A DNA stretch of 64,000 bases, taken from Methanothrix harundinacea 6Ac (GTDB lineage: Archaea > Halobacteriota > Methanosarcinia > Methanotrichales > Methanotrichaceae). Every line of letters begins with the position of its first letter. Positions within the stretch are counted from its first letter, which is position 1. Below, one piece after another: positions 8,343 to 17,426 of the stretch. The translations under genes and the position numbers were made by a program. The notes under the pieces are model-generated. The model did not search any database and was not told where the DNA came from. It saw only the letters and a list, made by a program, of their open reading frames with translations. Location of the stretch: positions 62,001-126,000 of the forward strand of contig NC_017527.1 in the NCBI RefSeq assembly GCF_000235565.1, written 5' to 3'.

Positions 8343-8445
8343 CGGCGTGGGGTCGGAAAAGGATTTCTTCTGCCCCGCCAACGGCCCTCCTGAATCGGGC
8401 CGACCCCTCCCTTCGGCCCGAGATCGAGATTCCGGGGGCCTTCGA

Positions 8446-9177
8446 TTGAGATCAGATGAGAACCTCATCCTCCTCCGCCACGGCCAGTCCGTCTACAACC
8501 GCGAGAAAAGGTTCACCGGCTGGGCCGACGTCCCCCTCTCGCCCACGGGCGAGGCGGAGGCGCGGCGGGCCGGCCGGCTTCTCCGCTCGCAGGGGCTGGA
8601 GTACGAGATCGCCTTCACGTCGCTCCTCAAGAGGGCGATCAAGACCCTCTGGCTCGTCTCCGAGGAGATGGAGCTGGAGTGGGTTTCGGCCGTCAAGGCG
8701 GTGGAGCTGAACGAGCGCCACTACGGGGCGCTCCAGGGCCGGACCAGAGACGAGGTGGCGGCCCTGGCAGGAGAGGAGCAGGTCCGGCTCTGGCGGCGCG
8801 GCTTTTCGGAGAGGCCGCCGCCCCTGGATTACGACGATCCCCGCCACCCCCGCTTCGACCGGCGCTACCGCTTCTTGGCGGCTGATCGGCTTCCTTCCGC
8901 TGAGGCCCTGGCCGACGTCAGCGACCGGATCGTCCCCTTCTGGACCGATAGGATCGCGCCCGAGGTGAGGTCCGGCCGGAGGGTCCTCGTCGTCTCCCAC
9001 GGAAACGCCCTCCGCGCCCTGGTCAAATACCTGGAGGGGATCAGCGACGACGGGATCGCCGCCGTGGAGATCCCGACGGGAGTACCCCTCGTCTACCACC
9101 TCGGCCCGGATCTCCGCCCCCGGTCCCGCCGCCTCCTCTTCGAAGAGGAGGGAATCGCAGATGATCGCAGATACTGA
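8446..9177 (+). CDS. gpmA: 2,3-bisphosphoglycerate-dependent phosphoglycerate mutase family protein
   Basis: Histidine-phosphatase-superfamily enzyme with full dPGM signatures: LLRHGQSVYNREKRFTGWAD (phosphohistidine), the catalytic Glu in ELNERHYGALQG, and the second His in VSHGNALRALVKYLEG. It should interconvert 3- and 2-phosphoglycerate in glycolysis/gluconeogenesis. The start is the TTG at 8446. The longer open frame contains no homology. At about 243 residues it is near full length for GpmA. Many methanogens use the unrelated cofactor-independent enzyme, so this may be an addition rather than a replacement. Confidence 0.87.
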   Translation: MRSDENLILLRHGQSVYNREKRFTGWADVPLSPTGEAEARRAGRLLRSQGLEYEIAFTSLLKRAIKTLWLVSEEMELEWVSAVKAVELNERHYGALQGRTRDEVAALAGEEQVRLWRRGFSERPPPLDYDDPRHPRFDRRYRFLAADRLPSAEALADVSDRIVPFWTDRIAPEVRSGRRVLVVSHGNALRALVKYLEGISDDGIAAVEIPTGVPLVYHLGPDLRPRSRRLLFEEEGIADDRRY

Positions 9178-9225
9178 GCATCTTACTAGATCAGATCATA
9201 TCAGGGCGGATCAGATCAGAGGGGA

Positions 9226-9732
9226 TCAGAGGTTCTCGTTCTGGTAGGCCCCCTCGTACCCCTTCTCCGCGGTGGCGCTGAGCCGGTAGAAGGCGAGCTG
9301 GATCAGCCGGGCGTTCCTCTTCAGCCGGAGGCCTCCGGGGTTGAAGACGACGAGGAGGGACTGGCTCCGGCCCCGATAGCCGGGGTCCCAGAGGGCGGTC
9401 TCGACCGTCGCCCCGCTCCGCAGGAGGCTCGACCGGGGCCTTGCCAGGGCGGCGATATCCTTCGGTATGGAGACCGCCTCGTTGAAGGTGACGAGATAAG
9501 CTCCAGGGTCGAGGTGGACCCACCCGGATTCGTCGAAGGGGATCTCCTCGGTCTTGGAGACCTTTCTCTCCCGATTGTCGTAGTCGACCGCCCCCGGCGT
9601 CGCGAAGAGCTCGACGGACCGCAAGGTCAGGTCGACGCCGCAGACCTGGACCTGCACCTCGGGGTCGACCATATCGGTGACTGCGCCCCGGTCCAGGAGA
9701 TCCCTCAGCTCTATTCCCGCAATTATGGACAA
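9226..9732 (-). CDS. dUTPase/dCTP deaminase family protein
   Basis: A 168-residue trimeric-fold nucleotide hydrolase (COG0717). Conserved motifs are CGVDLTLRSVE, LARPRSSLLRSGATVETALWDPGYRG and the C-terminal RNARLIQLAFYRL. The RSSLLRSGATVETALWD form resembles the archaeal dUTP diphosphatase branch more than the classical dCTP deaminase. It would remove dUTP and supply dUMP for thymidylate synthesis. The start is a TTG at 9732, eight bases after GAGG. It is convergent with the phosphoglycerate mutase gene. Confidence 0.82.
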   Translation of the reverse strand: MSIIAGIELRDLLDRGAVTDMVDPEVQVQVCGVDLTLRSVELFATPGAVDYDNRERKVSKTEEIPFDESGWVHLDPGAYLVTFNEAVSIPKDIAALARPRSSLLRSGATVETALWDPGYRGRSQSLLVVFNPGGLRLKRNARLIQLAFYRLSATAEKGYEGAYQNENL

Positions 9733-9852
9733 ATCAATAACCTCCGTCCTTCAGCCCTCACCAAGAGAGATCCTCTTTTCGGTCCCGGCCGGCCCCTGTC
9801 ATCGGGAAGGTTATATTAACCGCCCCAACAGATCGGAGGGACGATAAGGCGG

Positions 9853-9877
9853 AGCAGATCTGCGGAACGGATCTGCT
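9853..9877. repeat. Perfect 8-bp inverted repeat upstream of the DUF1614 gene
   Basis: AGCAGATC (9853-9860) pairs with GATCTGCT (9870-9877) around a 9-base loop TGCGGAACG. The segment GATCTGCGGAAC recurs at 9884-9895. It lies 33 bp before the DUF1614 start, so it would be in the leader if transcription starts upstream. Confidence 0.4.
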
Positions 9878-9909
9878 AGAGCGGATCTGCGGAACAAATA
9901 GTCTGGCTG

Positions 9910-10728
9910 GTGCAGAAGTTGTTCGAATGGCTCCTCATCCCCATCTCCCTTGCGATCCTGCTGCTCATCCTCGCCGCCCCCCTCATAGTCGTATACCTCT
10001 TCTTCCGCCTCTCGGCCGAGGCCTTCTACCAGGTGGGTTTCCGCTACTGGCACGCCCTCCTGATGGTCTTTGGAAGCTTCCTCGGAAGCTCCGTCAATTT
10101 CCCCCTCCACTCGGGGACGATCACCGAGTACCCCCCCATATTCCTCGGGGCGGCGTCGATCCTATCGCCGGCCCTGGACCTCTCCTTCCCCGCCACCTTC
10201 CACCCGGTCGTCCTGGCGGTGAACCTGGGCGGGTGCCTCATCCCCATCCTCGTATCCCTGACTATCCTCGTCCGGTGCCAGGTCTCAGCGAGGAGGGCGA
10301 TCCTGGGGACGCTGATCGTGGCGGCTATAACGTACAGGATGGCGATGCCTGTCGCCGGCGAAGGGATCCTCCTCCCCGTCTACGTAGCCCCCACCCTCGC
10401 CGCCATCTCCGGCCTCGTTCTGGCGAGGAGGCTCCAGGCCGCCCCCGCCCTCGCCTACATCAGCGGGACGATGGGAACCCTCCTCGGAGCGGACATCTTC
10501 AACCTCCTCACCCCCGGGGTCCTGGCAGCCCTCGCCCCGCCGATGGTCGGCCCCGGCTCGATGGGCATCGCCCCAAGGCCCCTCGTCTTATCCATAGGCG
10601 GGGCGGGGGTCTTCGACGGCATCTTCCTCACCGGGATCATCGCCGTCCTCCTTGCGGCCTTCGTCGTCCACTTCTTCCATCGATCCGGAACGATCATATC
10701 GAAGAGCTGCACCGGCCAGGATCGATAG
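9910..10728 (+). CDS. DUF1614 family integral membrane protein
   Basis: A 272-residue polytopic membrane protein with roughly eight hydrophobic segments. The family blocks are visible: FGSFLGSSVNFPL near residue 57, VAVNLGGCLIPI near 103, and AYISGTMGTLLGADIFNL near 185. The last includes a GTLLGAD turn typical of DUF1614. Function is unknown; the family is common in archaea and some anaerobic bacteria. The start is a GTG at 9910. No operon partner is evident. Confidence 0.85.
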   Translation: MQKLFEWLLIPISLAILLLILAAPLIVVYLFFRLSAEAFYQVGFRYWHALLMVFGSFLGSSVNFPLHSGTITEYPPIFLGAASILSPALDLSFPATFHPVVLAVNLGGCLIPILVSLTILVRCQVSARRAILGTLIVAAITYRMAMPVAGEGILLPVYVAPTLAAISGLVLARRLQAAPALAYISGTMGTLLGADIFNLLTPGVLAALAPPMVGPGSMGIAPRPLVLSIGGAGVFDGIFLTGIIAVLLAAFVVHFFHRSGTIISKSCTGQDR

Positions 10729-10887
10729 ACCCGGAGGAGAGGAAGGGCCCCAAAAGGTGGAGGCCCGGGAAGGCCGGGCCCGCCTGAGAAGTGCAGGAGG
10801 AAGAGGAGGTGGAAGGGGGGCATGGAGACGGCCGGCGGGGCTCTCGGCCACCTCAGCTCCATCATTTTTCTCGAGGCTGGCTAGGAT

Positions 10888-11154
10888 TCAAAGGCCGAGG
10901 CCGAAGAAGTCCAGGATGATGACGGCGATCGCCCCCGGTGCCCCCAGGAGGGCGCAGACGAGAAGGACCGGCAGGCTGTAGGGGATGGCGAGGCCTCCGA
11001 CGGCGTTGGCAAGGAAGAGGATGAGGAGGCCGACGAGGGTGTGGACGGCCAGAAACTTTACGGACCTCATGATCAGGCTGAAAGAGGCGTATATCGCGAA
11101 TATGAGGAGCAATCCCAGGATCAGGATCTCGACTTGGACCATGAACGACCCCAT
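10888..11154 (-). CDS. BofA family membrane protein
   Basis: An 88-residue protein with three hydrophobic segments. It ends in the BofA-family glycine/proline-rich segment GLAIPYSLPVLLVCALLGAPG. The family is named for the Bacillus inhibitor of pro-sigmaK processing, but archaeal homologues have no known partner protease. It starts 13 bp after the stop of the large symporter gene on the same strand, so it is probably cotranscribed with it. Confidence 0.82.
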   Translation of the reverse strand: MGSFMVQVEILILGLLLIFAIYASFSLIMRSVKFLAVHTLVGLLILFLANAVGGLAIPYSLPVLLVCALLGAPGAIAVIILDFFGLGL

Positions 11155-11167
11155 GCCATAACCTTAT

Positions 11168-14100
11168 TCATCCCTTTTCCTCTCCGACCAGGAGGACCTC
11201 CATCTCGCTGACGAGCCTGTGCCTCTCCTTGAGGTCCAGGGCCAGGGGGTCGATGTGGATCATCAATATCCCCCTCTTCAGGGCGACCTCGTCCCTCTGG
11301 GACTGGACGAACCTCAGGACCGACTCGTAGTTGCTCTGGGTTATCAGGTAGCCGAGCCCTTCCAGCAGGATCAGGGGCTCATCGGCCCTGGAGAGGAAGT
11401 CGGAGATCATCCCGCTGAGCCTCGGGAAGTTGGTGGGGTCTACCTGCCGCACCTCCGGCCCAATCCCCGCCGACTGGGTCAGCCATATCACCCTCTCGGG
11501 GGGGAGGCCGTACCTCTCCATCAGCCTCTCGGGGTGGTACCTGCTGATGCAGAGCCCCTCCACCCCCCGGGCGACGAGGTCGGCGTAGATCCTCAGGCTC
11601 TGGACCGGCTTCTCCTCCTCGAGGACGTAGGTCGTCCCGGGGGCGAGGCGGAGCTCTATGGGGTGGAGGCCGTACTTGGCCATCAGGGGCCTTGCGGCCT
11701 GGAGGAGGTCGAAGGTCGGGTCCGCCGCCTCGATCGCCCTCCCAAGGCGCCTCAGGGCCGCAAAGAACTCCCAGCGGCTGAACCTCGACCTGGAATATAC
11801 CTTCAGAGAAGACCCCCGGGAGGAGAGATCGATCTCGCCCATCTCGGGGTCGCAGCCGACGTCCTCCCCCTCCCCCCGGATCCCGGCGAAGACCTTCTCC
11901 GTCTCCACCATCTCCCCGATGCTCCTCTGGACCGTACCCCTGGCCGGCTCGTCGAGCCTCTTGAGGAAGGAGTCGGCGAAGGCCTTGAAGAGGTAGGCGG
12001 AGAGGGGGCCCAAGAGGAAGATCAGCTGATGGGCCTCGTTGATCTCCGCAGATAGCCTTCTGTTGACGAACTCCTGCCTCGCCTGGATGATGAGCCTCGT
12101 CCTGCCCCTACTGGAGAGCTCCTCCAGGGCGTGGACGAAGTCGAGGACCTCCGCCTCGGGGACGGTGGAGGCGTTCTCCTCGATCAGCTCTTCGAGGCTG
12201 TCCAGGAGGATGATGTTGTTCTTGCTCTTCTCGACGAAGGACTTTATCGTTATGAAGATGAGGGGGAGGTTGTTGGGGGCTATGTACCTATCCCCCCGCC
12301 CCCGCTGGTGGCTGAGCCTGATGATGGGGGTCTCGGTGAAGTGCCACCTCGAGCGGATCTCCTCGGGGTCCGAGGAGGTTATGCAGAGCCCCTCGACCCC
12401 GTGGGTGATCTGGTCGGTGAAGACCTCGTAGGCCTTCTCCGGGATTATGTAGACCTTCCCCGGATCGAGGGTGTATACGGGGCTCGTCTCCTGGATCACC
12501 TCCACCACCGGCTTCACCCCCACCTCGTCCTCGACGATCATCCTCGTGGCCGTCGGCCCCAGGGAGCCGGTGAGGGTCTTCTCCAGCCTGTCCTTCAGCT
12601 CGAAGAGCTGCCTCGCATCGATCCCCTCCCGGGTCGTCTTGAGGTCGGCGAGGTTCAGCTCGACGACGTTCTTCGCCCTCTCGGCCCCGATGTACCGGGC
12701 CACCGTCCCCTCCAGCTCGTCGACCGTCCCGACCCTTATCACCACGCTCTCGCCGAAGGGGAGGAGGGGAGAGGGCTCGACCCGGGGAGGGGCCCTGTAG
12801 ACGTCGACGAAGCTCTCGGCGAGGGCCTTCTCCTCCCCGCTCGGCTCGTGGATGAGGGAGAAGAGGACGTAAAGGGTGAAGTTCGCCAGGATCGACCAGA
12901 AGAAGGCGTGGGACCAGATCTCCAGCTCCAGCCCCAGGAGGGCCGTCGGCCGGAGGAGGGCGATACCGAAGGGACCCGCGGCGATGAATTCCCTGGAGAT
13001 CCAGCCGGCTTCGGCGAGAGTGGGAAGAAGGGCGGAGTAAGCCCATACGAAGAAACCGGCTACAAGACCCGCTATCGCCCCCTGCCTGCAGCCGCGCTTC
13101 CAGTAGAGGCCGCCGAGGGCTGCGGGCGCGAGCTGGCAGGCGGCGAGGAAGGAGAGGGTTCCGATGTCGACGAGGGCAGGAAATCCCACCAGGAGGGAGT
13201 ATAGGTACCCGAGCCCCACCACCAGGAGGATGTTCAGCCGCTTCAAGGAGAGGATGAGGGAAGGGAGGTTCCGCCCCTTCCCGATCTTTCTGACGATGTA
13301 GGGCATCTCGAGGTCGTTTAAGATCATCGTCCCCACCGCCACCGCCTCGACGAGGACCATGGCGGTGGCGGCGGAGGTGCCGCCGATGAAGACCAGGAGG
13401 GCAAGGAGATCCTGCCCCTGGCTGATGGGGATGGAGACCATGAACATGTCCGCCTTCCCCGGCGCCCCCAGGAGGAGGCCGCCCCAGGCGACCGCCGGGA
13501 CGAAGAGGTTTATCAGCAGGAGGTAGAGGGGAAAGAGCCACATCGCCTTCTTCAGGTGCCCTTTGTCGGAGTTCTCCACCACCATGACGTGAAACTGCCT
13601 GGGGAGGAAGAGGATGGCAAAGGACGACATCGCCAAAAGGGTGATCCAGGAGACGTAATCCACCTCCAGGAGATGAGAATAATCGACGCTCTCGGCGATA
13701 CCGCCGACGATCTCGCCGTAGCCGCCGAGGAGGCCGTAGGTTATGTAGATCCCCGCGGCGAGGAAGGCAACGAGCTTGACCACCGACTCGAAGGCGACGG
13801 CGGCGATGAGACCCTCGTGCCGCTCCAGGGGGTCGAGGTGCCTCGTTCCGAAGATGATGGCGAAGACCGCAAGAAGGACCGCCACCATCAGCCTCCTCAT
13901 CCCCAGGGTCTCGTGATAGTCGCCGCTGATGATCGTCAGGGACTCGGATATGGCTATCAGCTGGAGGGCGACGTAGGGGGTTATGACGATCAGGATCGCT
14001 ACGGCGACGAGGGCTCCTATGACGTAGCTCTTGCCGTACCTGAAGCTTATGAAGTCGCTGATGGTGGCGAGGCGGTGCTCCTTCGAGACGACGATCATCT

Positions 14101-14377
14101 TCCTTATCACCGTCCAGCCGAGGAGCATCACCAGGGAGGGTCCCAGATATATCGGGAGGAAACCGAGCCCCTCGGTGGCGCACCTTCCTACGGAGCCGTA
14201 GAAGGTCCAGGCGGTGACGTAGACGGAGAAGGAGAGGGCGTAGACGTAGGGGTTGGAGACGATGCTCCGGCCCATTTCGCGCTTTCTGTCGGCGTAATGG
14301 GCTATCCCGAAGAGGAGGAGGAGGTATAGGACCATCGCCGCCAGGGCAAGAAGGGGGTTGATCAACTCGAGGTCCAC
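11168..14377 (-). CDS. SLC5-type Na+/solute symporter fused to a STAC-like segment and two DUF835 domains
   Basis: A 1,069-residue fusion. Residues 1 to about 510 are a PutP/CbrA-like sodium:solute symporter core with about 13 membrane helices (SVYVTAWTFYGSVGR, then FLPRQFHVMVVENSD). Residues about 545-575 (IRVGTVDELEGTVARYIGAERAKN) resemble the STAC linker found in bacterial symporter-histidine kinases. Two DUF835 domains follow, at about 640-765 (VEGLCITSS) and 913-1065 (VEGLCISRY). No kinase is present. This looks like a transporter-shaped receptor feeding an archaeal signalling module; the substrate is unknown. The GTG start overlaps the small upstream gene by 16 bp. Confidence 0.85.
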   Translation of the reverse strand: MDLELINPLLALAAMVLYLLLLFGIAHYADRKREMGRSIVSNPYVYALSFSVYVTAWTFYGSVGRCATEGLGFLPIYLGPSLVMLLGWTVIRKMIVVSKEHRLATISDFISFRYGKSYVIGALVAVAILIVITPYVALQLIAISESLTIISGDYHETLGMRRLMVAVLLAVFAIIFGTRHLDPLERHEGLIAAVAFESVVKLVAFLAAGIYITYGLLGGYGEIVGGIAESVDYSHLLEVDYVSWITLLAMSSFAILFLPRQFHVMVVENSDKGHLKKAMWLFPLYLLLINLFVPAVAWGGLLLGAPGKADMFMVSIPISQGQDLLALLVFIGGTSAATAMVLVEAVAVGTMILNDLEMPYIVRKIGKGRNLPSLILSLKRLNILLVVGLGYLYSLLVGFPALVDIGTLSFLAACQLAPAALGGLYWKRGCRQGAIAGLVAGFFVWAYSALLPTLAEAGWISREFIAAGPFGIALLRPTALLGLELEIWSHAFFWSILANFTLYVLFSLIHEPSGEEKALAESFVDVYRAPPRVEPSPLLPFGESVVIRVGTVDELEGTVARYIGAERAKNVVELNLADLKTTREGIDARQLFELKDRLEKTLTGSLGPTATRMIVEDEVGVKPVVEVIQETSPVYTLDPGKVYIIPEKAYEVFTDQITHGVEGLCITSSDPEEIRSRWHFTETPIIRLSHQRGRGDRYIAPNNLPLIFITIKSFVEKSKNNIILLDSLEELIEENASTVPEAEVLDFVHALEELSSRGRTRLIIQARQEFVNRRLSAEINEAHQLIFLLGPLSAYLFKAFADSFLKRLDEPARGTVQRSIGEMVETEKVFAGIRGEGEDVGCDPEMGEIDLSSRGSSLKVYSRSRFSRWEFFAALRRLGRAIEAADPTFDLLQAARPLMAKYGLHPIELRLAPGTTYVLEEEKPVQSLRIYADLVARGVEGLCISRYHPERLMERYGLPPERVIWLTQSAGIGPEVRQVDPTNFPRLSGMISDFLSRADEPLILLEGLGYLITQSNYESVLRFVQSQRDEVALKRGILMIHIDPLALDLKERHRLVSEMEVLLVGEEKG

Positions 14378-14574
14378 CTGTCGAAGAGATAAGCCGAGGA
14401 GATGATCAGAAGCCAGACCGAGATTATGTAGACTAGTATCGAAGGTCGGCCGGAGGCCTCCCCCCCGCCCGACAGGAGGGAGAGGATGGGCCAGTTGAGG
14501 AGGACGCCTCCGAGGAAGAAGAGCAGGATCCAGAACTCGTCCTGCTCCATCAGATCTTTCAACGATATCTTCAT
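14362..14574 (-). CDS. Small two-helix membrane protein coupled to the symporter fusion
   Basis: A 70-residue protein with two hydrophobic helices (about residues 14-34 and 46-64) and an acidic N-terminus (MKISLKDLMEQDEFW). Its stop lies inside the symporter gene: the 16-bp overlap means it is translated just before the symporter. Small two-helix proteins encoded just upstream of bacterial SLC5 receptor kinases (CbrX before CbrA) have the same arrangement, which suggests an accessory subunit. That role is inference. Confidence 0.7.
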   Translation of the reverse strand: MKISLKDLMEQDEFWILLFFLGGVLLNWPILSLLSGGGEASGRPSILVYIISVWLLIISSAYLFDRWTSS

Positions 14575-14871
14575 GGTGACAGCAGGCCTGGAGCCGCCTG
14601 GGCTCCCCTCTTAGATATATCTGCCGGATGCAAGATCGATTGGTAGGGCCCCACCATCCAACCCAGAGCCTCCTTTAAGGCCCCTGCTGATCCCCCTTCC
14701 CGGCCCGAACGGCGGCGCAGGCGGAGAGGAGATGGGCCCGAGGGGTCGGATTGCCATAATATTATGTTAATGAACGGCTTATCCTATTTGGCTCTGTTGG
14801 ACGGAGGCGGCCGATCCCCGCCCCTCTCGATCTGCGGACTGCTTTTATATCAGAACCCTATTCTCCCATCG
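14575..14871. other. Divergent promoter region between the symporter operon and aspS
   Basis: A 297-bp gap with no supported gene. A TATA box for aspS lies at 14843-14850. ATATATC near 14612-14620 is a possible leftward promoter for the small membrane protein. Confidence 0.45.
14843..14850 (+). promoter_or_regulatory. TATA box of aspS
   Basis: TTTTATAT in GC-rich DNA. It lies 22 bases before the GTG at 14872 and 31 before the TTG at 14881, consistent with a very short or absent leader. Confidence 0.55.
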
Positions 14872-16185
14872 GTGACGTTTTTGGTCCTCAGAACTCATTA
14901 TTCAGGGGATATACTCCCGGAGATGGACGGCTCCGAGGTGACCCTGGCGGGGTGGGCCCACGAGGTCCGGGACCTAGGCGGAATCTGCTTCCTCGTCCTC
15001 CGGGACCGGGAGGGGTTCGCTCAGGTGACCCTGGTCGCAAAGAAGGTGGATAAAGACCTCCTGGAGAGGGTGAGACGGCTCAGCCGGGAGAGCGTCCTCC
15101 TCGTCCGGGGGAGGGTGAAGGGGGAGCCGAAGGCGCCCCGGGGCTATGAGATCATCCCCTCGGAGATCGACCTCCTCAACGAGGCGGAGTCTCCCCTGCC
15201 GATGGACCCCACGGGCAAGGTGGGAGCAGACCTCGACACCAGGCTCGACTCGAGGTTCATCGACCTCCGGAGGCCTCCGGTGCTGGCGGTCTTCCGGATC
15301 GAGAGCGAGGTTCTCCGCTCCTTCCGGGAGTTCTTCTCCGAAAACGGCTTTATCGAGGTCTGCACCCCCAAGGTGGTGGCGACGGCTACGGAGGGGGGGA
15401 CCGCCCTCTTTCCCATCACCTACTTCGAGCGGGAGGCGTTCCTCAACCAGAGCCCCCAGCTCTACAAGCAGATGCTGATGTCGGCGGGCCTCGACCGGGT
15501 CTTCGAGATCGGCCCGATCTTCCGGGCCGAGGAGCACGATACGAGGCGCCACCTCAACGAGGCGATATCCATCGACGTTGAGGTCAGCTTCGCCGACGAG
15601 GAGGACGTGATGGCCCTCCTGGAGCGGGCGATGGCCAAGGCCTACACCGACGTCGCCGATAGGTGTCAGAAGGACCTCTCGGCCCTAGGGGTCGACCTCG
15701 CCGCCCCCAAGACCCCCTTCAAGAGGGTGACCTACACCGAGGCCCTAAAGATAGCAAATGAAGGCCGGGAGAACGAGATCGAGTGGGGCGACGACCTGGA
15801 CACCGAGGCGGAGAGGGCGATAGGCTCCGCCATCGGCGAGCACTACTTCATGACCGAGTGGCCGACGACGATAAAGCCCTACTACACCCAGCCCTATGAG
15901 GATAGGCCCGAGATCAGCCGGGGCTTCGACCTGATGCACCCCACGATGGAGCTTGCGAGCGGCGCCCAAAGGGTCCACGACCCCGCCCTCCTCGTCGAGA
16001 AGATCAGGCGGCAGGGGCTCGACCCCGAGGGGTTCGAGTTCTACCTGAGGGCCTTCCGGTTTGGGATGCCCCCCCACGCCGGCTGGGGCCTCGGCCTCGG
16101 GAGGGTTGTCCTCACGATGCTGGGCCTCGAGAACATCAGGGACGCGGTCCTCTTCCCCCGGGACCGGAGAAGGCTCGTCCCCTGA
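14872..16185 (+). CDS. aspS: Aspartyl-tRNA synthetase, probably non-discriminating
   Basis: Class II aminoacyl-tRNA synthetase of archaeal size (437 residues from the GTG at 14872; a TTG at 14881 is the alternative start). It has an N-terminal OB anticodon-binding domain, motif 2 ([14 protein letters not shown]) and motif 3 ([21 protein letters not shown]). The His in [11 protein letters not shown] and the Pro in KGEPKAPRG match the non-discriminating archaeal enzymes that also charge tRNA-Asn; discriminating enzymes have Trp and Lys there. If so, Asp-tRNA-Asn is amidated by GatCAB. The start is supported by the TATA box spacing. An intrinsic-type terminator follows. Confidence 0.92.
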   Translation: MTFLVLRTHYSGDILPEMDGSEVTLAGWAHEVRDLGGICFLVLRDREGFAQVTLVAKKVDKDLLERVRRLSRESVLLVRGRVKGEPKAPRGYEIIPSEIDLLNEAESPLPMDPTGKVGADLDTRLDSRFIDLRRPPVLAVFRIESEVLRSFREFFSENGFIEVCTPKVVATATEGGTALFPITYFEREAFLNQSPQLYKQMLMSAGLDRVFEIGPIFRAEEHDTRRHLNEAISIDVEVSFADEEDVMALLERAMAKAYTDVADRCQKDLSALGVDLAAPKTPFKRVTYTEALKIANEGRENEIEWGDDLDTEAERAIGSAIGEHYFMTEWPTTIKPYYTQPYEDRPEISRGFDLMHPTMELASGAQRVHDPALLVEKIRRQGLDPEGFEFYLRAFRFGMPPHAGWGLGLGRVVLTMLGLENIRDAVLFPRDRRRLVP

Positions 16186-16198
16186 GCCTCGGGCAGAT

Positions 16199-16231
16199 CT
16201 GGCGGATGAAGATCCGCCAGCCCATTTTTTT
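16199..16231 (+). terminator. Hairpin plus poly-T terminator after aspS
   Basis: A perfect 9-bp stem, CTGGCGGAT (16199-16207) with ATCCGCCAG (16212-16220), closes a GAAG tetraloop. CCCA and seven T follow. The layout is like a bacterial intrinsic terminator, 13 bp past the aspS stop. Confidence 0.75.
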
Positions 16232-16386
16232 GCCAACGTTGGGCCAATTCCGGAGGATCTGATCCGATGGGAGATGGCCTCGGATCGGCGTCTTCGACCG
16301 AGGGGGATGAGTCCAAAAACTATATCTATCAACTTATCCAATTGTCATTCCATGTTCTTCAGCCCCCACTCTGACGGAGGGATGGA

Positions 16387-17368
16387 ATGAATTTGTTTGA
16401 GAAGATGCTGCTCCTATCGACCCTTCTCTGCCTCGCAACCGCAGGATCTGGCGAGGAGGATGATCCCATCGGCTGGATCGGAGGGCCCGGAACCGAAGAT
16501 GGGGTCGAGATGGCGAACCCCGCCGCCACCTACTGTACCAATCAGGGATACCGGTACTCCGACGGAAGGTGCGTCTTCCCCGACGGCTCCTCCTGCGACG
16601 CCTGGGACTTATTATCGGGGAGACTGCAGCTACAACCCCGAGCCGTTGAAGCCGATAGGGATGCCAAACCCCGCCTCCGCCTACTGCAAGGCCCTGGGGT
16701 ACACCTCCGTCATCAGGACTGACCCGAGGACGGGGGGAGAGGTCGGGTACTGCGTCTTCCCGGACGGCTCCTCCTGCGAGGAGTGGGCCTTCTACCGGGG
16801 CTCTTGCCAGTACAGCCCAACGCCAAAACCAAAACCCCAACCGACGCCGGTCCCCCCCGTCCCCAAGCCCCAGGCCCCGACGGCGATCTACACCTGCACC
16901 CCGCCGCCGGCGGGAGGGGAGGAGACGATCCTGGACTTTGAGCCGAAGTCGTCGCCTCCGGCGGCGGTCTACAGCCAGGGGAGCTTCGTCCCCTGGAGGA
17001 GCTTCGAGGGGAGCTTCCCCGCCACAGACCCCACCCTCTGGGTCGTCACCTCTTCAGGATGGTCCTGGAACGGGATATCGCCCCTGGACGCCTGGATCAC
17101 CGAGGTCCTATACCTTCCCAGGAACGGGGCGGTGAACCTCTACCTGATGGACTTCAGCGGAGACGTCAGGAGGCTGGACCTGGGGTACTCCACCACGGGG
17201 TACCATCAGATCGTCCTCAAGGCCAGCACTCCGGGGCTGATGATGGCGATCTTCACCCTGGACGGGGTCCCGAGCAACGTCATCTTCGTCAGCGTCAAGG
17301 CCGACTGGACCCCCTGCGGCCTCCGCCCAGCGGGCGCCTCGACGACGGGGGTGGACCTGATCCCCTGA
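16387..17368 (+). pseudogene. Secreted protein with two DUF333 motifs, broken by a +1 frameshift
   Basis: The first frame (from the ATG at 16387) encodes a signal peptide (MNLFEKMLLLSTLLCLATAG) and a first DUF333 unit, NPAATYCTNQG then CVFPDGSSCDAW. The match then jumps at 16604-16606 to the next frame: TYYRGDCSYNP, a second DUF333 unit (NPASAYCKALG, then CVFPDGSSCEEWAFYRGSC), a proline-rich linker and a roughly 150-residue beta-rich C-terminal domain ending at 17368. Removing one G from the GGG at 16604-16606 gives W-T-Y-Y-R-G-D-C and restores a protein of about 327 residues. It may be a real lesion or a base-calling error. Function is unknown. Confidence 0.75.
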
Positions 17369-17426
17369 AGGCCGATCCATATCGGGATCGGCCTTCGCCG
17401 GATCTGATCGATGAGAAGGTGATGAA

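Noticed and set aside
9840-9900. Riboswitch in the DUF1614 leader
   Set aside because: Only one short hairpin and a partial repeat are visible; no known riboswitch core.
12288-14183. Long open frames in other frames of the symporter gene, for example 631 codons
   Set aside because: Compositional shadows of a GC-rich gene: rich in Arg, Gly and Pro and without any conserved motif.
16600-16610. Programmed frameshift in the DUF333 gene
   Set aside because: No slippery heptamer or downstream structure was seen; a GGG run and an extra base fit an error or mutation better.
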